Below, piece after piece: positions 49,501-58,500 of a stretch of DNA of 64,000 bases. The notes under the pieces were generated by a model. That model searched no databases, had not been told where the DNA came from, and saw only the letters and a program-made list of their open reading frames with translations. The position numbers and the translations under genes were made by a program. The DNA is from Apus apus (taxonomy: Eukaryota; Chordata; Aves; Apodiformes; Apodidae). The stretch's first letter is position 1, and each line of letters opens with the position of its first letter. The stretch covers positions 51,107,905 to 51,171,904 of the forward strand of contig NC_067312.1 in assembly GCF_020740795.1 (NCBI RefSeq). The letters are read 5' to 3'.

Positions 49501-52500
49501 ACACAGGTAAAATTAAGGGGATATATATCCCTTGGGATATTTCTAAATAACTTATTTACACACTTCAGCTAAGGTAATCTCATCTGTCAGCTACTTATCT
49601 GAAATCTGAGGTGACTCTGATGAGAGATACGGTCCTAGATTTGGCTGAGTTTAGATATTTTGTGACACTGCATGTTAATGAACCCCTTTGTCTATAAGAG
49701 ACCAGATCTTTCCATCCATCAGTCCAGATGTAAGGCTGGGCTTCGCAGCACTGCAGGGAATAAAATCCATAATTTTCACTCAGTGTTACAAATGGAGTCC
49801 TTTTTTGCTTCCTTCTTTTTAAGGTTTAATCAGTCAAATCTTGTTGCCAATGTATGTTCTATAGTTAGCTTTTGTCCATTAAAATAATTATGACTTCCAG
49901 CTAAACTGAAGACCTATTTCTACTTTCAAAAAATGAACTGGCAGCATTATTGTGCTGCTGCCAGCCAAATGAGTTGAAATGCTTGCTATTATTTTTATTC
50001 ACTTCACCAGTAACAACCTCTGTGATGCTCTTTCATTGCATTTCATTTATTTTCATTTTAGTTGCTCCCTTTCACAGTCTTTTGCCATTTGCCACCAGTG
50101 GCTCCCAAGCATTTATTTTCAGAAGTATGTTCACTGATTTGACATTCAGAATCTCATTTGAAATGCCAAAGCTACAGATGGGTCAACAATTCCACTATAA
50201 GTCCCCATTCTATAGGATTTCAAACAGCAGGGATAGTTACTCATCACAAGTCCAAGCAAAGGAGAATTTTCATCATCCCACTACTTCTTTTACTCAGTTG
50301 GTTTCAGAGGGCAAAGGAACAGCTATGGTAGAACCAGTCTTGCAGATTCAGAGTATGGTTGAACCCAGTAATCTAAAAATCTGTTCATTTCAGTGCAGTG
50401 CTCCCCACGTGGTGGTTCACACAGCACTCACTAGTGATGTGGGCTTGTTGTACTTCCCAGTTTTATGGACTGCCAAGTTTTTTAAGACAAAAGAAAAAAA
50501 AAAAAATTAAGCCTGAAGGAACAGCTAGAAATCTGCTATCTGCTTTCCTGTTCTTGCTTAGATTGCTATTGTCATGGCAAAGAAAGGGAAATTGAAACCA
50601 TCAACATCACAGAGTGCTGGAGGTCAGCAGCAGTGGGCTATCTGTCTAGAGCAGCAAGGAAACCAGTGACAAGGGGGCATGCATGAATGGCTTTAGAGAG
50701 CTGGCAACAGGCAGGGTAAATCCAAAAAGCAGGAGTAGGGTCCTGGAGAGAAACAAAAGGATCCAGAATGACAGAGAAATTAGAGATAAAGACAAAACTT
50801 TCTATTTTTTAAACCTGAGACAGAACATTTACTGATATAAATATAATAAAAGTGTGTGTCTTCTTAAACAGCACAGATTTTCCATGTACGGCCTGGCACA
50901 GTGTTTTGTATCAGCAAGCTGAAGAGGGGAATGCCTCTATTTTGAGACAGGATCCACATGAAGGAAAAACTTGAGAACACCTCTATCACATACCACTTGA
51001 ACACAACAGAAGGAAAGAAGACTTGTATTTCGTGACAAATCTAAAGTTTCATAAATATCTTCACTGATATGTATGTTTAGACAAAGAAAAATGACATTGT
51101 GTGTGGCAGGAGGGGAGAGGCACAAAAATGTGCAAGTGATGATCACATCAGGATGCCCAGATGACAAGTTCCCACCTTGCTGTGCTCCCATTGGGTGAGA
51201 GAAGTTTTTCTTCTCATGTTCTACATATAGCAAAGCATTTACCTTATTCAGTACAATATTCTGTTCCATGTAAAAATTATCCTACAATGATAGTAAGCTA
51301 AAACATCTTTCTTGCACACAGAAACATATACATTTTTATTTTTACACTTCATGACACAGTTTATACTGATGAATTTTGAAATCCTATGCCATTTTAATCA
51401 CACTCTGCTGAAACTGTGTCTGCTCAGCCAACATATTATGTACACATATACCTGCCTTGCCAACTGTCCACCAACAGTTTATGGTAAACAACAAGCCTAG
51501 GAGATTATTTTTCTCCAAACACACACACACCTCCCTCCCTTATCTTCCCCCTCAAAAAAACAAAAAATGATGTTCAACAAAGCAAGAATGTAAAAACTGT
51601 ATTCCTACCAAATACCTCAGTGAAAGGCTAGGAGAACAGAGAGTAGAACAGGAACACCACACATATCCCTGTCCCCCTTCCTGCCAATGTTCCCCAGTCA
51701 ATACTGGCAACTATGTGAAGTATTTTCAAGAAAAAACAAAACAAAGAAAAACTACACAAAAAACCCACCCCAAAAAGAACCCCTATGCCTTGACTATATA
51801 CCAGATATCTCACCAGCAAGAAAATACACTGAGATAGGTCTGAACAACCAAAAATTTCTCCTTCAAACAACAGAATGGAAAACAAGTTCAGTCTACATGT
51901 GGCCACTTACAGCATGGTCACATGGAGGTGTAGATATGGCATAAATGCATGCAGACTGAGGCAAGTAAAGTATTTGAAACAGCTTTGTATGTCTTCCTTC
52001 CAAGGCCAGTAAATACTTTTGTTACAATGAGTGATCAATGTGTCACATCGATTTCTGAATAAAGACACAGCTTTCTTGGACTGAAAGTACACCATAAAAC
52101 TTCTCAGAACCAAATGTCAGAATTGACCTCATGTTTGAACCCTGTTTCGTCAGGTCATGTTTTTGCTCAGTTTTTAACTATTCCATGCTAGTCACATGGC
52201 AGGAAATAAGATCCTTTGGAGGAGGCATCAGCAAGAAGACGAAATTATATACTACTAAAATTAACTTTTAGAAGTGTCAAAAAATGACAGCATTTGAATA
52301 AAGAACAGAAAGAAAATGAAGTTTTAGAGTGAATCTGAGAAACCAAAATAACTTCTAAAAAGAAAAATGTTTGCCTATATTTATCCAGGATGCTTGCCAA
52401 ATTCATATCCATACACAAGCACACATATTCACTTGCACAGAGTACAATTATACTGCAGGCAGACAATGACTCAAAATGAAGCTGCTAGCAGATGTATGGA

Positions 52501-55500
52501 ACACTTCTGCAATAATAGGTCATTTAAGTTTCTTTATTTTATAGGTCTTCAGAAAAATAGCAACATCAAGCCTTTCCTGGAAGATCTGCTCTGTCTGTCA
52601 TGATGTTCATTTGCCACTCCACATACAGAAGAAGAGCATGGGAAGGAAGGATTTGTAGGCAGGCAAAGGGGAATGAGAAGGTAGAGGAAATGGTTTAAAA
52701 CAAAATGGTTAGATTTGGAACATTTAGAAAACAATTCTTGAGCATGCCACAAGGTCAACAGCAGCATACTTCTGATCTCTGGTTCTCTGTATGTCTGTGC
52801 TGTCTGCAAACGATAGATGTGAGTAAGAAGCACATGATTTGAGTTCCAATAAAGCAGGAGGAAAGTCACTGAAGTAAACCAAACATAATGGTTTTGCTCT
52901 TTATGGGGAAGATAAAAGTTCAGAGTCACATTTGCAATGAATTGATACAAAACCCTTCCTGGCTGAAGATCCTCAGTCTAAAGGCAATCAGACCACTGAG
53001 GCATAGCGATTTATAAATTCAAGAAGTCAGTGGACTCAGGTGAGGGAGGAAGTTCAGCAAACACAAGATAACATAACTTTTGGCTTAAAAACAAACACCT
53101 GGGGATTAGGAAAGCAGATGAGTTGCCGTTACCTTGTGTGGCTGTTGGATGATAGGCTTTCCCAGGGCTGCACACTACAGCCAGTGATTGCATAGGCTCC
53201 TCCGCAGCTCCCATCTAGTTTCATCAGCAAGGCTTTTGCTGCATTCTCAGCTGTCTTTCTGCAGTCATGGGCTCTCTTGAGCATCTGGGTGACGTTTTCA
53301 TCACCTGTCTGGTCCCCTAGTTTTCAAGCAAACCATGTTTCAGAGCTCTGAGGAGGCTAAGGCAAGACTAAAGATCCTTCTATGCACTCTCAGTTTATAT
53401 CAAGATGATGTCAAGAAATTACCAATCTGTGATGTAAAAGCAACTTCACTTCCGCATGAGCATCAGTGCTAAACAGGCTACTGGCCTGAATGCATCTCTC
53501 TCCCAGCAGTAAGCTCCAGGTAGTTGTTGCTCTGCACACATGTCTTAGATGCTTTACCTTAGCCAGCCTGTCTGTTTGTAACGGTGCATTTAGGTCTGTG
53601 CATTAGGATTAGGCAAGGATTTCAAATTAATAATACACAGGAAACACTTAAATTAACAGCATGCAGTGCTGTTTCACTGAGTGGTAATTTCCAGGGCTTT
53701 TTCTCGCAAGCACCTTTACCTCAACTAATGGTTTACCAGAACACCTTCTTACAGATTATCTTCCCAGCTGGCAGAATTAATTGCCTTACTGCTTAGAAGC
53801 AGCCTTTCGGCATTTACAGTCATGCATTAAAAAAAAAAAAAACACAACAAAAGAAAAGCAGCACTGGTGTTTATTAATTTGCTGTAACTTCTAGTAGTTA
53901 TGGAGCTGGTAAGCCCTCCCTTCGGCAGAGGCAGGAGAGAAACCCGTACTGTCACTATTCTTACAGTCCTAACTCCAGCTGAGTCAAGTCATTAAAGCAA
54001 GACATCTTAGTGACTACAATGAAAGTTTCATCAAAGCTGCAATATATTCACACTTTGCCAAATACAATACAAAGATGTCAGAGAGTAAAGTGGGGTTTTT
54101 TTATATGTCAGATTTTAATTTCATCCTTATTTGAGTCAAAGACCAGTTACCCACACTTCACTTGCTAAATGAAGTGAGTGCAATAAAAATAACACTAATG
54201 CAGAAGACAGGAAGGGAGAATGTTCTTTTAAGAGCAGCTGGATGTGCTAGCTCTGTGGTGCAGAAGCAACTCCCATGAATTTCCACTCACAGATGTTGAT
54301 ATAAAGCCCAACTTATCTTTAAACAAAAAATCTTCTATTTTATTGAGGTGTTTTAATCAAATTTCACAGGAAAATAAAGGTACATGAACAAAACACAACT
54401 TCCTTCAAGCTGTGTTATGTAATGGGAAATTTGCACAATTTCTATCACAGGGCTGTAATGGATAATACCTATATAGGCAGACACCTATATAAAAAATAAA
54501 CTACACTCTCTTTCAGAAAATTAATGCAAGATGCAAGCCTACTCAAACCCAAAGTATTTCTCCTTTTCTACCACCTATGCAATGGAACAGCCAAGACTAA
54601 ATTAACTTTTGCTGGCCATTGATCTTTGCCAGCAGGGAAAGCTCCCTAGCACATTGTAGAAAGGAATGAGTTTGGAAGAGAGGTGGATGAAAATCTCAGA
54701 CACCCACTCTAATGTTTAGTGTATGGCACACACAGCACAGGCCAGGACAGGTACACAAGGGCCTGCTTCTAACACCGGGAGAGGTGCAAAATAAGGGGCA
54801 TGGTTATCAGCACAGTGACTGTAGGCTGAGTGCATCTGTAGCCACCTGAAACAAGAGGCTGACCATGCCAGCCAGATGGTCACTCTACTCTAACAGCTTT
54901 CCATTTACATTTCAGTGACTCCTGAAAAGTTAATGTTATAATACTTTCTCAACCACACAGGCTTTGTCTCCCTCTACTTGAAGATTACTATGGCTAACTT
55001 CTCCTATCAGTAAAACAATCAAAACTAAAAATCACAGATTAACATTGTGTGAACACCTCTTCCCATCAGAAAAGTGGAACCAGCAGCAAAGTCAAGCTCC
55101 AAACTGAACTGTACATCAGATGGCTCATTCCACTGTTGAGCAGCCTATTAAAAAACTCTGCCACCTAGCCACAAGATTAACTATCCAGGAAATAAGAAAA
55201 ACCCAGAACTCATAGTCTTATATCCCCAACAACACAGTAAAACATAAGATTGAACATTTTAAAGTTTCAGAGCAAAAGTAAAATATGGGGTGAAAAACCT
55301 AGAGAAATTGTTTTTGCTGTTTTGGTAACTATTCAATGCTACTGTTGTATTACCTTAATCCCAGTTTTTCCTAGACTCACCTCACTAAAGGCTGAGTATA
55401 ATGTTGCTGCTTCAAACAAAATCCATACTTTCAGTTAACACAGCTGCAAGGCCCTAAGACACATATGCCCCTGAGTACTGTTTAGAAATTCCACTGTATA

Positions 55501-58500
55501 GCTGCATGCCTGTAGCAGCCTCACCACTGCCAGAACAGTCATCACCCTGTGACAGTACATGCAAGTTAACTGAAATTGGTGGTGAATTTTATTATTTAAT
55601 TCCAGTCTCTCTTTTTCTTTCCCCTACTTTATTGGGTGTATAAAATGATTTAATTACTGAAAAACAATAAAAGACCAGAGATCATTCTTAAGTAATGCAT
55701 CAAGAGATGATTCACTGTTACAACTAACTCTAATGCTATCTGACATGCAAAAAATATTTTAAATAAAGTGATTCATTGACATCTTACCAACGGAGCCAAC
55801 ACCTGCAGCTCTGAACTGCCCAAGAATAAGACTCTGCTCACTTTCTGCCAATGCCAACAGGAGCTCATATGCTTCTATACACTGTTCACTGAAAGAGAAA
55901 AAAATCCACAGAAAAACAAAAATCACACAAAACAGATCTGCAGTTTAGAGTGGAAGAATACTTACAACAGCAACAACAACAAAAAGGTAGCTGATGAACT
56001 GCATGTTTCCCTACTACTTGTCTAGCAGCAGCGATACCAAATGACACAATACACATAGCTTCTATCAAAAGCATTCAACAGCCTTTCCTTCTTTATGATG
56101 GTCCCAGGTTGGCCTCAAGTAATGCAAGAAATTAAAACAAAGTGAATGATCTGATGTGATGTGAGCTCCAGAAGCATCCTTTAAAGTCAGCAATAGGAAT
56201 GATGTTTGACATAGTCGCTTGATAAACTTATTTCAGGCTTTCTTCACTAAATACAGTACTCTATACTGTACTAGGTAAGTACTCTATAGGAAGTATAGTA
56301 AGAAGGGAAGGAAAAGTAAAAATAAAAAGGAAGGGAGAAACAAAGAGATAAAGGAAAAAAGAAGGAGGGGAGGGGAGGGGAGGGGAGGGGAGGGGAGGGG
56401 AGGGGAGGGGAGGGGAGGGGAGGGGAGGGGAGGGGAGGGGAGGGGAGGGGAGGGGAGGGGAGGGGAGGGGAGGGGAGGGGAGGGGAGGGGAGGGGAGGGG
56501 AGGGGAGGGGGAGCAGAAGGGAGGAGAGGGGAAGGGGAGGGGGAGGAGAAGGGAGGACAAAGAGAAAAAGGGAGGACAGGGGAAGGGGAAGGGAGGACAG
56601 GGGAAGGGAAGGGGAAGGGAGGAAAGGGGAAGGGAAGGGAGGGGAAGGGAAGGGAGGGGAGGGAAGGAAAAGGAAAAAAAGGAAAGGAAAAGGAAAGAAA
56701 CAGAAGGGAATGGAATGGAAAGAAATGGAAAGGACATCTTGCTTTGTCCTGGCTGTAAGATATTCTTCCTTACAACAAAATGGATCTAAGTAAAGTTGTG
56801 AGTCTCTCATTTCTGTTGCATTCTAATGTTATTGAAAAGATACACATTAATATGCTTATTTGCAATTTACGTTTCTTTGTAATTCCGTTAAGCTGAATGC
56901 ATTCTTTAACAGAATGCATTCTTTAAAAGGTACACAGTTTGTCTTAAGATTAGAACTGACTGTCCCAAATTAGTTGCAGCTGAAGGAGTTAAATGACACA
57001 ATCTTTTTAGATATAGTTTAAAGCAAATTTAGATACGTGTAAACAAAACCAAAACAATTAATCCACAATTCCAACAGATGGAATATGAAGTTCCTCTAGA
57101 TGATGTGAAGTACACTATTCCTCTTCAGTCCGCTAGTCTTGTGAATGGTGCCACCCTAATAGACAGAACTTGTATCATAGGACTTGATACAGCAGAGACA
57201 GTTCAATCCAACACACAACCCCTAATTCAACTGTTAAATCAGTACTTTAAAACAAAAAGAAAATTCTATACATTTCTATTAGATCAAGTTGACTACTGCC
57301 GGTGAACTAGGCTTGAAATAGACTTGTATTAATAACTCCAGTTCTGTAGTTTGTCAAGTAGTTTAAACAAAAGGGGCCCTTTTTTTTCAGGGAGAAAACC
57401 AAAATAAACAGTATTACTATGGCACACCAACAATTTCACTCTCAGAGGTTTTTATCAAGTCTCCCCTGCTCACTCTTTTTCTGGCTAAGACACTCTCTAC
57501 GTAAGTACATACCTGTACTGCAGTGCAAGCCTGAGGGCTGTGGCGTTCGACTCATACTTCCCAACAAGCATGCTCATCCTCTCGGCATTGCTCTTGCACT
57601 CTTCCAGTGTTATTGTCAACAAGTCATTCTGGGATTTCAAGTGCTCAATACGGCTGTAGAAAAGGAAGTAATTTTCAACCTTCAAGCTTAGCTTGCAGAC
57701 ACTGTCCTGAAAACTCTAGAACAATCATATTTTAAAACAACAAATACCACTTGGTCTACACAAGATTTTTAACAAATATGATCAGTTCTGTGTCCCATAT
57801 CAAGAGTCATAAGGATAGCAATTTCTCCAAGGACAGCCACTTCTCTCCTTCCCATAAAACGTATCCATAATGCTGTGCAACAGCAGCAAGCAGAAAGCTG
57901 TACCCTTATTTTGTAGCCACAAGACTGTGTAGGACAGCCTCATAGTTAACCTTCTGCTTAATTTTTCTGCCTCCATTCCTCACTTCCTGCTGCCACATTT
58001 GCTTCTTGTTTTAAATAGCATATTCACTAGTGCTATGTGTGGGTGTGTGTAAGGATCATGCAGCTGCATAAACAACCTCTTTATTTGGAACATCCAGAAT
58101 AACTATCTCAGTTGAAGAGGTATTTTTGATTGTGATAAGTGAGGTAACTTCCAAAATGTGGAGTTTCTATGACACAATGAAACCTTAAAAAGTTCTGGCA
58201 ATAGACAAACAGAAGCTCTTATCAGGGCTAAGCTGTAATATTCTTCTCAACAATGCTAGCTCTGAATCTGAAAATGAGGCTTCAGAATATCAGTATTACT
58301 GTTTATTCTCACTACTCATAACTGCACTATGTATCAATGTACTACACCTAATCGTAAGAACTGGACATATGCTGAAAACAGAGGGGCACATGATTTCAAA
58401 ATTTGGACAGGTGGCTAATGAAGAAATCAGTGCCATCCAGCTCTCTAAAATCACTGACTTTTTAAAAACACATGAAGAAGAAAGGCTAGTATGCTATTTA

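Larger units (their letters stand above)
55889..57512 (-). other. MCC: MCC intron with the (AGGGG)n array
   Basis: 1.6-kb GT-AG intron, donor gtatgt. It contains the pentanucleotide array and flanking purine tract (56350-56740). An unassigned + strand open frame at 57078-57305 has no recognisable domain. Confidence 0.9.

Noticed and set aside
56261..56810. Long proline/serine/leucine open frames on the - strand
   Set aside because: They are the translation of the (CCCCT)n strand of a pentanucleotide array in an MCC intron. A 5-bp repeat without stops is open in several frames, so this is not a gene.
57078..57305. 75-codon + strand open frame starting [12 protein letters not shown]
   Set aside because: It looks protein-like in composition, but I recognise no family. 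It lies antisense in an MCC intron, and frames of this size are expected by chance in 64 kb.
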